A stretch of DNA of 64,000 bases from Paracoccus aestuarii (GTDB lineage: Bacteria; Pseudomonadota; Alphaproteobacteria; Rhodobacterales; Rhodobacteraceae): contig NZ_CP067169.1 in NCBI RefSeq assembly GCF_028553885.1, positions 949,501 to 1,013,500 on the forward strand. The letters are read 5' to 3'. The notes below the pieces were generated by a model that ran no database searches, had not been told where the DNA came from, and worked only from the letters and a program-made list of their open reading frames with translations. A program made the position numbers and the translations under genes. This document shows positions 16,093 to 24,042 of the stretch, in pieces (position 1 is the first letter of the stretch; each line of letters opens with the position of its first letter).

Positions 16093-16410
16093 ATGACCAG
16101 CCCCAATCTCGATGACCTGTCGCTCAAGGAACTCAAGGCGCACCAGAAGGCAGTGGAAAAGGCGATCGCCAGCTTCGCTGAGCGGGAAAAAGCCGCGGCG
16201 CGCGCCAAGGTGGAGGCTCTGGCGAAGGAACTCGGCTACGACGTGGCCGATCTTTTCGACCTACCCCGCAAAGCGAAGCGCGTCTCGGAGGCGAAATACC
16301 GCCATCCGGAAAACCCCTCGCTCACCTGGTCGGGGCGCGGGCGCAAGCCGCAATGGTTCGGCGAATGGCTGAACGCTGGAAAATCGGCGGACGATCTGAA
16401 GATCGCCTGA
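16093..16410 (+). CDS. H-NS/HvrA-family nucleoid protein
   Basis: The protein has 105 residues. The N-terminal part is a coiled-coil oligomerisation helix (LKELKAHQKAVEKAIASFAE). The C-terminal part has the H-NS DNA-binding core: KYRHPENPSLTWSGRGRKPQ followed by WFGEWLNAGKS. H-NS-like proteins bind curved AT-rich DNA and silence transferred genes; in Rhodobacter the relative HvrA also controls light-responsive genes. On a mobile element it probably limits the fitness cost of carriage. I chose the ATG giving MTSPNLDDLSLKEL; an earlier in-frame ATG adds 20 non-family residues. Confidence 0.88.
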   Translation: MTSPNLDDLSLKELKAHQKAVEKAIASFAEREKAAARAKVEALAKELGYDVADLFDLPRKAKRVSEAKYRHPENPSLTWSGRGRKPQWFGEWLNAGKSADDLKIA

Positions 16411-16490
16411 CGGCGCCCGGGGTAAAGGAAAAGTCCGGGGGAGGCCGAAACGGCCAGCCCCGGTGCTGTTTGTGGCGAGACGTTCCGACG

Positions 16491-16685
16491 TCAGAGCCGC
16501 CAGTCACGGGCGAGCTTCCGCGCCTTCGCGTGATAGCCCAGCATTTCGCGATAGAAATTCTTCCGCGACTGCCGGAAGCGGCGCTCGCGCCGGACGTCCG
16601 GGTGCAGAAGACGTGCCGCAGCACGAACGACGGCACAGCCAGAGGCATGGATGCTGAGGCCGAGCCGGAGATACTGGCTGAACAT
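16491..16685 (-). CDS. Small basic island protein
   Basis: The protein has 64 residues, very basic: MFSQYLRLGLSIHASGCAVV, then LLHPDVRRERRFRQSRKNFY and YHAKARKLARDW. A hydrophobic first third followed by a cluster of arginines suggests a nucleic-acid-binding or membrane-anchored peptide, but that is inference. It sits immediately downstream of the DUF6915 gene and is probably cotranscribed with it. Confidence 0.55.
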   Translation of the reverse strand: MFSQYLRLGLSIHASGCAVVRAAARLLHPDVRRERRFRQSRKNFYREMLGYHAKARKLARDWRL

Positions 16686-16686
16686 C

Positions 16687-17067
16687 TCAGCCTCCGGCCG
16701 CCGTGGCCGCCGACGCGCAATGCGGATCGACCTCCGGCTCGATGCGCTGCGTTCGCCCCATCCAGGGTTCGGGACGGATCGCCCGCGCCCAATCGGCGAA
16801 GGACGGGATATGGCCGAGATCCTCGCGCACATGCTGCTCGCCGATCCACCGGGTCGGGATCACCCGCCCGGTCGAAAGCGTGATGGTCGGGCCGAAGATC
16901 GTTTCGGCCATGAAGATGCCCTCCGCATGATGCCGAAGCGCGCGATGCCGGAAATCGGCCAGGATTTCCTTCGAGGCATCGAACCAGGAGTGGATGGGCA
17001 GGTAGTCATCGACCGTGCCGCCCCACTTTTTCACAGAGGAGAGGGCGTGATGATACGGATGTGCCAT
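16687..17067 (-). CDS. DUF6915-family protein
   Basis: The protein has 126 residues and begins MAHPYHHALSSVKKWGGTVD, then HSWFDASKEILADFRHRALR and HHAEGIFMAETIFG, ending with the conserved GEQHVREDLGHIPSFADW and IRPEPWMG. This matches what I recall as DUF6915, a family found on proteobacterial mobile elements and phages with no known activity. The many conserved His and Asp residues could bind metal, which is only a guess. Confidence 0.75.
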   Translation of the reverse strand: MAHPYHHALSSVKKWGGTVDDYLPIHSWFDASKEILADFRHRALRHHAEGIFMAETIFGPTITLSTGRVIPTRWIGEQHVREDLGHIPSFADWARAIRPEPWMGRTQRIEPEVDPHCASAATAAGG

Positions 17068-17078
17068 GCTCGCCTCCC

Positions 17079-17561
17079 TCAGAACTCGTGGCTGTAGTAT
17101 TCGCTGCTGGTGAAGCGCTCGTTGTAGTCGAGCGAGATGCTTCGCGTGGCGACGTCGAAGGTGAACTCGCCAAAGGCACCGTCGTTGTTTTCCCAGCCAC
17201 CATGGGTTTCGGCCAAGAGGTCGTAGGCGAATTGCTCGATGGCAGCTTCGACGCACATCGTGCTGCGCTTGATCTTGTCGGACCCCCAGACGGGGGAGCA
17301 GATCGCGATCTCGGCCTCAGGAAGATCGGCCACCTCGCCGCCGGCGCGGGCGTCGATCTCCTCGACCTGGCCGCTGTCACCGCTGCCATCGAAGGTCACG
17401 ATGACCTGGGTGATGCCGGCGGCGGCCAGCGTATCGAAGAGCGCCGCTTTGTTGGCCCGGCGCGGTGCCTCGGCGCGAAGGTTGTGCTCCGCCTGCTCGG
17501 CGAAGTGGCGGGCGACGATCGCATTGATGTCGATCACCTGGGGATCGGGTTTGTCGGTCAT
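17079..17561 (-). CDS. DUF6878-family protein
   Basis: The protein has 160 residues. It begins MTDKPDPQVIDINAIVARHF and has the conserved core ALFDTLAAAGITQVIVTFDG with SGDSGQVEEI, then QFAYDLLAETHGGWENNDGA and FGEFTFDVATRSISLDYNER. I recall this as DUF6878, common on conjugative islands and of unknown function. Its leader has an 8-bp stem around an AGAGAG loop, as found upstream of the helicase and ardB genes. Confidence 0.75.
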   Translation of the reverse strand: MTDKPDPQVIDINAIVARHFAEQAEHNLRAEAPRRANKAALFDTLAAAGITQVIVTFDGSGDSGQVEEIDARAGGEVADLPEAEIAICSPVWGSDKIKRSTMCVEAAIEQFAYDLLAETHGGWENNDGAFGEFTFDVATRSISLDYNERFTSSEYYSHEF

Positions 17562-17589
17562 GAGAGGTCTCCGGGAGAGCTGGAAGGAC

Positions 17590-17624
17590 GAACCGGGCGG
17601 CGCTCTCTCTGCCCATCCCGGTTC
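17590..17624 (-). ncRNA. 5'-leader hairpin of the DUF6878 gene (AGAGAG loop)
   Basis: GAACCGGG pairs perfectly with CCCGGTTC around a loop containing AGAGAGAG in the mRNA, about 30 bases upstream of the ATG. Confidence 0.55.
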
Positions 17625-17673
17625 GCCCTCACCCGCCCCCTCTCTGCCTCTGGGGCCGAGCGGGCGGGCACGC

Positions 17674-18444
17674 TCAGATCATGGCCGCGCCTGGTACCGG
17701 GTCCTCGGCCTCGCCGTCTTCATCGACGCAGGGCTCTCCATAGATTTCCGCGTAGAGCTCGGGCGTCGGGGTGATGCTTTCGATGTCATAGATTCCGCAG
17801 GAGATTTCCGCCCGGTAGGCGAAGAGCCAGCCTTCGTCAAAGCCCTGGATATCGATGCGAAGGTCTTCGCATTCCGGGTGATCGGCGAGGGCAGCGAAGA
17901 CCGGCTCCGGCGGCGACCAGGCCGTGTCGAAACGGAATTCGAGCCGGCCCTCGCGCTCCTCAATCACCTCGAAAGAATAGGCGTTCCATTTGGTACCCCA
18001 GTTGCTGATCGACCAGGAATACCAGGAGGCATGGCCGCATTCCTCATAGGCCCTGATCGCGATCTCGGCCTTGGCGACGCAACCCGGATCACGTTGGGTC
18101 AGCAGGGTCTTGAGACTCTCATAGTCGGTGACGCCAACCTCTTGCACCCAGGGCAAGCCGAGATAGCGAGCCACCTCGGCCTCGATCGAGGGGGTTCCGA
18201 AGCCATCCTTTATGATCTCGGGACGACCGAGCACCAGAAGGCCCATGCTGACGGCGGTGCTGCTTTCGGTCTGCTCGAGGATCGTCGGACGCGGAATGAT
18301 GCGATTGAAGTCGAAGCGGGTGAAAGGATGCTCCTTTCCGTCTTCATCGGCTTCGACATTCTCGACGAGAAACGCGGCGCGGAAAGCCGCGATGGCTGCG
18401 GACGGGCCGGTCACGACGACCCGGTTGGTGACATGGTTGGGCAT
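17674..18444 (-). CDS. Api92-like / DUF1281-type protein
   Basis: The protein has 256 residues. The start MPNHVTNRVVVTGPSAAIAA and the segment FDFNRIIPRPTILEQ, followed later by WYSWSISNWGTKWNAYSFEV and FDTAWSPPEPVFAALA, are signatures of the Api92-like (DUF1281) family with a ferredoxin-like fold. These proteins occur on conjugative plasmids, phages and ICEs; their function is unknown. The leader holds a short stem around an AGAGAG loop, matching other genes in this block. Confidence 0.82.
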   Translation of the reverse strand: MPNHVTNRVVVTGPSAAIAAFRAAFLVENVEADEDGKEHPFTRFDFNRIIPRPTILEQTESSTAVSMGLLVLGRPEIIKDGFGTPSIEAEVARYLGLPWVQEVGVTDYESLKTLLTQRDPGCVAKAEIAIRAYEECGHASWYSWSISNWGTKWNAYSFEVIEEREGRLEFRFDTAWSPPEPVFAALADHPECEDLRIDIQGFDEGWLFAYRAEISCGIYDIESITPTPELYAEIYGEPCVDEDGEAEDPVPGAAMI

Positions 18445-18475
18445 GGAAGGTCTCCCGAGCGCCGGTATGGGAAGC

Positions 18476-18506
18476 CCGGGCTGGCGGCGCTCTCTGCACG
18501 GCCCGG
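18476..18506 (-). ncRNA. 5'-leader hairpin of the Api92-like gene (AGAGAG loop)
   Basis: A 6-bp stem (CCGGGC with GCCCGG) encloses a loop with AGAGAGCG in the mRNA, about 30 bases before the start. It is weaker than the other members of the set. Confidence 0.4.
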
Positions 18507-18669
18507 ACCACCCGGTCCCGGCCGATCTCTCCCTCTTCACCGCGCGCAGCGTGGCGCACATCCATCGTCATCCCCGACGGGATGGCATGCCTCCGGAGAG
18601 GCGCGGGGCGGCGAGACGGAAACGGCCCGGGCGCAAGCCGGGCCGTCGGGGTGAGGCGCTTCTCGCGCC

Positions 18670-18834
18670 TCAGCCGAAGGGATCGAGCTCCAGCTTCACC
18701 ATCTCCTCGTCTCCGTCGAACTCGTCGGCGGGCATGGCGCCGTGGGTGCCATCCCCGGCCTGAAACACGATGATCGAGACCATCAAGGTGGTGGCGAGGC
18801 TGGCGGCGAAGGCGGTGGCATCTGCGTAGGACAT
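18670..18834 (-). CDS. Small island protein with one hydrophobic segment
   Basis: The protein has 54 residues: MSYADATAFAASLATTLMVS, then IIVFQAGDGTHGAMPADEFD and a short acidic end. The first half could be a transmembrane helix. A GC-rich hairpin (GCGGGGG/CCCCCGC) and an AGGAG site stand directly upstream, the same gene-start design as its neighbours, which supports that it is translated. The function is unknown. Confidence 0.5.
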   Translation of the reverse strand: MSYADATAFAASLATTLMVSIIVFQAGDGTHGAMPADEFDGDEEMVKLELDPFG

Positions 18835-19257
18835 CGGTTCCGGCTCCTGTTTTGGGAGGCGGGGGACCATCCCCCGCGCGACAGGCGCCCGAAGTGTCCG
18901 ACCGGATCTGCAATCACCCTCGGGCGTTCGGACTCTTTCCGAATCCCCGAGGGCGGCACGCTCGCGTAAGCCGACCCCTTGCGGGTTGATTGACGAAGAG
19001 ACGGTCGGACCAAGGTTCGCGAATGGAAGCGGGGGTGGTGTTTTGCCTCCGACAGGGGCCGGAAGCCCGTCGCAGATGCTCCGCCGCGCCAGCCTCGTTG
19101 CCGGGCAGGTTCCAGGACGTGTTTCAGGCCGGGGACGGAACCCGCTGCATCGTGACGACGAAAGGGTGACGCAATGGTGAAGCTGGATCTCGTTCCATCG
19201 CTGCGTGAGCAGCGATCCCCGGCGGCCCCGGTGTGCAGGCACAGCTTTGAGGGCCGG
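18835..19257. other. Intergenic region with no recognised gene
   Basis: About 420 bp. Besides the hairpin at 18859-18877 that belongs to the small gene's leader, I see no coding frame or repeat that I trust. Confidence 0.4.
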
Positions 19258-19553
19258 TCAGTCCCAGAACCCATCGGCAATTTCACGGGCGATCATGGCG
19301 CGGGCCTTCATCATCACATCGTCGCCAGAGGTGTCGATATGCCCGTAAAAGCGCGTCCGGGCACCATATGCCGTCCAGTCGGCATAGCGGCAGTATTCGT
19401 GGGAACCAAGCCGGAAGGCGCGCATGTCCTCGGCCCAATGCGGCTTCGGCTCCACGACACGGTGACGCCACCGCGGGTTTCCTCCCACGGAAGCGATCGC
19501 TCCGAGGGAAGATTGCGGCCGTCGTCGGAGAAGATTTCATCGACCGTCATCAT
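19258..19553 (-). pseudogene. Small island gene, apparently frameshifted
   Basis: Two frames seem to form one protein of about 98 residues: MMTVDEIFSDDGRNLPSERS in the first, then NPRWRHRVVEPKPHWAED, FRLGSHEYCRYADWTAYGAR and MMKARAMIAREIADGFWD in the second. Adding one G to the GGG run near 19484-19487 would join them as SLPWGGNPRW. Its ATG overlaps the stop of the upstream gene (ATGATGA), which supports the upstream start. If the sequence is right, only a GTG-started 76-residue product could be made from the second frame. I do not know the family. Confidence 0.55.
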
Positions 19554-19888
19554 GCCGAACTTTCCGTGTCGGCGCTCGGACCGAGGCCCGCCGGATCGGC
19601 GGGGGAGTGATCGCCGGTTTCGATGTCGCGCGGCATCGTCGAGAAATACTCGTCGCGCTCCAGCATCCGCTCGAAATACTCCGCGCCGATTTCGTCGTCG
19701 GGCGGGGGATCGTCCTCGAAGGCGTCGCTCCACCAAGCCTTGGCGATGTCTGTGCGCCATGCGAAGGCTTGGTCCGCGTCGAGGAATACGCGCACATCCG
19801 TGCCATGACGGTGTTCATAGATGGCGAGATGGACAGTCTGCGGAACGGGTCGGTCTGGTGCGGTCTTGGTCTCGGATGGAACGGTCAT
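19550..19888 (-). CDS. Acidic island protein
   Basis: The protein has 112 residues: MTVPSETKTAPDRPVPQTVH, then LAIYEHRHGTDVRVFLDADQ and AWWSDAFEDDPPPDDEIGAE. The middle part reads like a small domain that could accept a His/Asp-rich partner; no family is known to me. A strong stem (19913-19938) with a T-rich run and AGGAGA site sits directly before the start codon. It overlaps the downstream frameshifted gene. Confidence 0.6.
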   Translation of the reverse strand: MTVPSETKTAPDRPVPQTVHLAIYEHRHGTDVRVFLDADQAFAWRTDIAKAWWSDAFEDDPPPDDEIGAEYFERMLERDEYFSTMPRDIETGDHSPADPAGLGPSADTESSA

Positions 19889-19912
19889 TTTACTTGTCTC
19901 CTGAAACAAAAT

Positions 19913-19938
19913 GGCCCGCCGTCGCTGGACGGCGGGCC
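19913..19938 (-). promoter_or_regulatory. GC-rich leader hairpin followed by a T-rich run and AGGAGA
   Basis: GGCCCGCCGTC pairs with GACGGCGGGCC and is followed by ATTTTGTTTC and the ribosome site AGGAGAC. It looks like an intrinsic terminator or attenuator placed right before a gene start. Similar units lie at 20464-20484 and 15033-15050, with imperfect ones at 13796-13814 and 18859-18877. Confidence 0.6.
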
Positions 19939-19961
19939 GGATGGACGGGGATGTGCGAGGA

Positions 19962-20438
19962 TCACGCGGCGGTACGGCCCTCGATGGCATAGGCACCTAC
20001 CTCGTCGGCCGCGATCCCCTCGAGACGGGCGCGGCTGTATCCTTTCCCGGCGAGCCAGAGTTCGGCCGCCTCGCGGTCCTCCGCGAGGTGAAGCAACTCG
20101 ACGTTCCCGCCGACATCCTGCACGACGCGGACCTGACCGATCTTCGGGCGCTCGATCACCCGGAAGCTCAGATCGCTGTCGATGCCGTAGCTGCGCAAGA
20201 CGGTGATAAGAATGATGCCGCCTTCGCCGAAATTGCCTTCATGCAGGGTGAAGGACGGTGGTGTCGTATAGGTCGGACGCTCGCGGCCCGGCTCCTTGCG
20301 CACGAGGCGGCCGACCCCGTTGCGGGATTTCCACGCGGCGAGCTTTCTGGTGAAGCGAGATGGCGGCTTCGGTTGGCCATCGCTGTAGGCGACGAGCGAG
20401 CCGAGCGGCGCAATGTCGAAGATGAGGGAAGCGGACAT
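19962..20438 (-). CDS. Island accessory protein, unknown function
   Basis: The protein has 158 residues: MSASLIFDIAPLGSLVAYSD, then PPSRFTRKLAAWKSRNGVGR, SFTLHEGNFGEGGIILITV, and LSFRVIERPKIGQVRVVQDV. It looks like a beta-rich protein of phage or plasmid type. The start ATG follows the stem-loop, T-rich run and AGGAGA unit seen upstream of several genes here. Homologues are familiar to me only as hypothetical proteins on alphaproteobacterial islands. Confidence 0.6.
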   Translation of the reverse strand: MSASLIFDIAPLGSLVAYSDGQPKPPSRFTRKLAAWKSRNGVGRLVRKEPGRERPTYTTPPSFTLHEGNFGEGGIILITVLRSYGIDSDLSFRVIERPKIGQVRVVQDVGGNVELLHLAEDREAAELWLAGKGYSRARLEGIAADEVGAYAIEGRTAA

Positions 20439-20463
20439 GAATCTGGTCTCCTGAAACGAAAAC

Positions 20464-20484
20464 GGCCCGGCGAGATGCCGGGCC
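20464..20484 (-). promoter_or_regulatory. GC-rich leader hairpin before a T-rich run and AGGAGA
   Basis: GGCCCGGC pairs with GCCGGGCC around a 5-base loop. GTTTTCGTTTC and AGGAGACC follow directly. It is nearly the same layout as the unit at 19913-19938. Confidence 0.6.
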
Positions 20485-20539
20485 TTGAGGCGGAAGGGGA
20501 TGGAAAGCGGGGCGACCGAAGCCGCCCCGCGGGTGCAGG

Positions 20540-22693
20540 TCACTCGGCGGCGACGAGAGCGGCCGGATCGCCGGCGGTCTCGGGGGCGGCCTCCTCGTCG
20601 TCGGCGGCGAGGAAGTCGGGCAGCGCCACACCATCCTCGTCCTGATCGGTCGCGCCATCCACGGCCTGCGCTTCGATGGTGGAGCGCAGCGGTTCCGGCA
20701 GCCAGCCGGTATCGGCCAGAAGCCGTTCGGCCTCCTTCGCCATGTCGCCCTTCTTGAGATGTGCGATGAGATCGGCGGCACGATCTCCGGCACCTTCGCG
20801 CACCGCTTCGAGGATGCGGGTCTTGGTCACGCGGCCGAGATAGTTTTCCACCGTGGGTTTCCAGCCCGCTTCGACGAGATCGAGGCAGGTGGCCTGTGCG
20901 AGCCGTTCGGCCTCGGCCATGCGGCGGTCGAGACCGTGCTGCGAGATGCCATTCCCCGAATAGGGGTTGGGCCGCTCGTAGAGCGCGTTAACGCCGAAGC
21001 TGACGCAATGGGCGAGCAGCGCCAGGCGGCTGGCATCGTCGAGACCGTCGATCCAGCCCCAGAGCCGGTCGTCATCACCGGAGGGGATGTCGCCCCGCCA
21101 GGCGTCCGCGCGCTCGTCGATCATCTTCGCGGCGGCACTGTCCGCGAGCCCGGTCGCGTCAGTGGGGAGATAGATGTGACGCACCGCGGCGTAGAGGCTG
21201 GTTCCCGAGGTGGAGGTGCGCTCGAAGGTGTCGAGGACCAGCTTGTGCAGCAGGGCCGTCATGGCAACATGCGGATTCTCGGCAAACGCATTGCGCAGCG
21301 CGAGCGTCCGCCAGGCGGTCAGGTCCGTCACCAGCCGCTCGGGAAGCGGCTTGACGGCATCGTCCTCCTCCTCGTCTGCGTCCGGAACCGGCTCGCCGCC
21401 GACGGTGATGACGGCGCGCTGCACGGCATCAGGATCGGACGGGTCGGCACCTTCGCCGGCATCCTCGCCATCGTCGGTCTCGGGGTGTTCGTCCTCGGGG
21501 CGAACATAGCCGCTGCTGATGATCAACTCGCCCTCGCGGCCGATGCTGACGAAGACGCCGGCACGGGCGATGTCTTCCGGTGCGAAGGTGGTGGGTCGTT
21601 CCTCGAAGGCGTCCAGCTCGGCTTCGATTTCGGCGAGCCGCTGATCGACCTCATCGGGCAGGTCTTCGGTTTCGGCATACTTCGCTTCGAGTTCGTCATA
21701 CTCGTCGCGCAGCGCCTCGCGGGCGGCGCGCTCCTCGTCGGTCAGCTCCTGGGTCACGCCGACCAGCCTGCGCAGGCCGTTGGTGTGGCCGTAGGGCAGC
21801 TCGACCGCCGCGTCGATCCACTTCCAGCCCTGACCGGCGATCTCGTCTGCGACGGTGCGCAGCTTCTCGTCGACCAAACGGTCGAGGAGCGTGACGTCCT
21901 GCAACCAGCCGCCGTTCTCGTCGGAGAAGAGATCGCGCAGCACCGGGCCGCCCGCCGCCTCATAGGCTTCGACACCGATGAAACGGGCGCGCTTGTCGGC
22001 GGCGGGAACCGTGGTCTCGGTCAGCAGGCCACGGATCTGCCAGGGCTCTTTCTGCCACGACGTGCTGATGCGCTCCCAGACCTGTTGCTGGCGCTCGTGA
22101 TCGGGGTTGACCGTGAAGGCTTCCAGCATCGCCAGGGTCATCTCGTTGCGCGCATAGGCGTCGTGCAGCGTCGGCGCGACGGTGGCGAGGCGAAGACGCT
22201 GCATGATGTAGCGCGGTGTGGTCCGCCAGGCATCGGCGATCTCCTCCTTCGACATGCCCATGTCGAACATGCGCTTGAACGCCTTGAACTGGTCGAGCGG
22301 ATGCAGGGCGAGGCGCAGCAGGTTCTCGGCCAGCGAGTCGTCGACGGCCGAGGTCTTGGCGTCGGCCTTCTTGACGATGCAGGGCACGAGCCCTTCGGCC
22401 GGGAAGCGACCGGCTTCCACGAGGCGCGCGATGGACCTGTAGCGGCGGCCGCCCGCCGGGGTCTCGAAATCGCCGGTCTCGTTGCCGTCCTCGTCGAGGA
22501 TGGCGCGGACATTGAGGCCCTGCACGAGATCCTCGCGCCGGTCGATGTCATGGGTGAGTTCGTCCAGACCGGCCTCGATGTCGATCTCGCGGACATTGCT
22601 GTCCGACAGCCTGATCCGGTTGAACGGAATGTCCCGCGCCCGCGAAAAGACGATCATCGGGACAGCGGGTTTCTTCTTGGCAGCTTTGGCCAT
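20540..22693 (-). CDS. parB: Large ParB/RepB/Spo0J-family partition protein
   Basis: The protein has 717 residues, far longer than chromosomal ParB (about 300). The N-terminal ParB domain includes DIPFNRIRLSDSNVREIDIE, the CTP-binding-type motif ETPAGGRRYRSIARL, and AENLLRLALHPLDQFKAFKR. A helix-turn-helix follows (SKEEIADAWRTTPRYIMQRL). The acidic middle (DEYDELEAKYAETEDLPDEV) and long C-terminal extension are typical of the island-borne versions. It should segregate the element or act as a nucleoid-like regulator. Its leader carries the double-stem RNA shared with ardC. Confidence 0.88.
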   Translation of the reverse strand: MAKAAKKKPAVPMIVFSRARDIPFNRIRLSDSNVREIDIEAGLDELTHDIDRREDLVQGLNVRAILDEDGNETGDFETPAGGRRYRSIARLVEAGRFPAEGLVPCIVKKADAKTSAVDDSLAENLLRLALHPLDQFKAFKRMFDMGMSKEEIADAWRTTPRYIMQRLRLATVAPTLHDAYARNEMTLAMLEAFTVNPDHERQQQVWERISTSWQKEPWQIRGLLTETTVPAADKRARFIGVEAYEAAGGPVLRDLFSDENGGWLQDVTLLDRLVDEKLRTVADEIAGQGWKWIDAAVELPYGHTNGLRRLVGVTQELTDEERAAREALRDEYDELEAKYAETEDLPDEVDQRLAEIEAELDAFEERPTTFAPEDIARAGVFVSIGREGELIISSGYVRPEDEHPETDDGEDAGEGADPSDPDAVQRAVITVGGEPVPDADEEEDDAVKPLPERLVTDLTAWRTLALRNAFAENPHVAMTALLHKLVLDTFERTSTSGTSLYAAVRHIYLPTDATGLADSAAAKMIDERADAWRGDIPSGDDDRLWGWIDGLDDASRLALLAHCVSFGVNALYERPNPYSGNGISQHGLDRRMAEAERLAQATCLDLVEAGWKPTVENYLGRVTKTRILEAVREGAGDRAADLIAHLKKGDMAKEAERLLADTGWLPEPLRSTIEAQAVDGATDQDEDGVALPDFLAADDEEAAPETAGDPAALVAAE

Positions 22694-22706
22694 CGTGGTA
22701 TCTCCG

Positions 22707-22749
22707 CGACGGGCGCCGAGAGCCTCTCTCTCGACCCTAAACCCGTCAC
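22707..22749 (-). ncRNA. Double-stem leader RNA upstream of parB
   Basis: Outer stem GTGACGGG with CCCGTCG, inner stem CGAGAG with CTCTCG, then GGAGATACC before the ATG. Compared with the ardC and 181-residue leaders the inner stem differs in sequence but keeps pairing. Confidence 0.6.
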
Positions 22750-22855
22750 GAAGCGAAGCGCCGCCCTCTCACTCTAGGAGGGCAGCGCCACGGAGCCGGA
22801 GAACCGGAAACCCGCGTGACCGGCGACGGCCAGAAACAGGCGAGCCGGCACGCTT

Positions 22856-23269
22856 CTAGGGCGCGTCTGGCTCAGGAAGATCGGGCTCGCCGTCGCGGAA
22901 GCGAGCTGGAATCTCGTCCTCCGGTCCTTTCCAGACGACGCGGTTGCCGACCCAGATGGTGACGAAGCCACGCCCCCTGGGTGCCGGCTTTGGCGGCGCC
23001 GGCTCGAAGTTGCGGCAACTGAAATTCCCCGCCGTCCCCGAGAAGGCGGGAATCTTGCTGTTGCCGAGAAGCACGCGGTCGCAGAAGCCGGTCGGGCGCT
23101 TGACGCGGCGGCGGGAAAGGCCGAGCCGGAACGCCTCATAGTCGCGCTCCAGGCCATCGGGCGGCGGCGTCCAATGGCGGCAGTCGCGGCAGCGGCCCGG
23201 TCGGTCGGATGCGGGGTCGTCGAGCGGCGGGCCGGCATTGTGGCCCGGCGGAGCAGGTCGGTCGCTCAT
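22856..23269 (-). CDS. Hypothetical protein with a Cys-rich motif
   Basis: The protein has 137 residues. After a Pro-rich start it has CRDCRHWTPPPDG, further cysteines in PTGFCDRVLLGNSK and GNFSCRNFEPAPP, and a short C-terminal beta part (GFVTIWVGNRVVWKGPED). The four cysteines could bind a metal, such as zinc. Its ATG overlaps the previous gene's stop by four bases, so it is translated as part of that operon (ardC, DUF2958, 258-residue gene, this one). I know no function. Confidence 0.65.
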   Translation of the reverse strand: MSDRPAPPGHNAGPPLDDPASDRPGRCRDCRHWTPPPDGLERDYEAFRLGLSRRRVKRPTGFCDRVLLGNSKIPAFSGTAGNFSCRNFEPAPPKPAPRGRGFVTIWVGNRVVWKGPEDEIPARFRDGEPDLPEPDAP

Positions 23270-24042
23270 GGCTCATCTCCCGCCCGTGCGCGCAAGCGAC
23301 GGGCGACGCGCGAGACGAGGACCGGCCGCGTGTCGGCCGCCTGGGCGAGCCTTTCGATGGTGGCTAGGTCCGCGTCCGGGCAATCGCCCGTCACCTCGAT
23401 CTCGACGTAATGCCCGCCGCTGCCGATCTTGGAATCGCGCAGCCGGTGGCCCGACGAGGTGTAGAAGCTCTCGTGCCGCTCGATGAGACGGACGCGCGAG
23501 CGCAGGAAGAGAAGGCCCGAGCCGAGATTGCCGCAGAACAGGAACTCGTCGGCTTCCGTGGCCTTCGGCCCGCCGCCGATCTTGCGGTGGCCGATCTGGC
23601 GGAAGGCCGCGTCGAAGCTCGACGGGTCGGGTGTGATCCGCGCCTGCGTCGCCGCATGGAAAACCCACGGCGGCCGGTGCGGGTCGAGCCGGCCGACCGC
23701 GATCTGATGCAGGAAATCGGCAAAGCTCGCCGGGTCCGCCGGATAAGGACAGGTCCACCAGACTTTTCGGATCGTCTGGCGCAGCTCGTCGGGGAAGGAG
23801 AAGAGCCGCGCGCGCCCCCGACGCCACCAGGCCGCGCGTTCCCTGCGCCGGTCGCGTTCCAGTTCGTCCCACCACACCACGCGGCGGGCCATTTCCTCCT
23901 CGACGCCGTGCTGGCCGGCAGCAATCTGGTCGGCGAAAAGGGGCAGCGCCTCCCGTTCGAGGCGCTGCTTGCGGTGGAATGCCGCGCGCTTGCGCGACGT
24001 GTCCCGGTAGGGCTCGGGCCTGTGCCAGCGACGGAAGCGCAT
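23266..24042 (-). CDS. Hypothetical protein of the ardC operon
   Basis: The protein has 258 residues and starts MRFRRWHRPEPYRDTSRKRA. The first third is basic and helical (QRLEREALPLFADQIAAGQH, EEEMARRVVWWDELERDRRR). The rest has HQIAVGRLDPHRPPWVFHAA and EADEFLFCGNLGSGLLFLRS. The ATG overlaps the stop of the DUF2958 gene (ATGA), and its own stop overlaps the next gene, so this is a tight operon. I know relatives only as hypothetical proteins on such islands. Confidence 0.65.
   Translation of the reverse strand: MRFRRWHRPEPYRDTSRKRAAFHRKQRLEREALPLFADQIAAGQHGVEEEMARRVVWWDELERDRRRERAAWWRRGRARLFSFPDELRQTIRKVWWTCPYPADPASFADFLHQIAVGRLDPHRPPWVFHAATQARITPDPSSFDAAFRQIGHRKIGGGPKATEADEFLFCGNLGSGLLFLRSRVRLIERHESFYTSSGHRLRDSKIGSGGHYVEIEVTGDCPDADLATIERLAQAADTRPVLVSRVARRLRARAGDEP

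Noticed and set aside
20759-22777. 672-codon open frame on the plus strand
   Set aside because: It is antisense to parB and has no recognisable domain.
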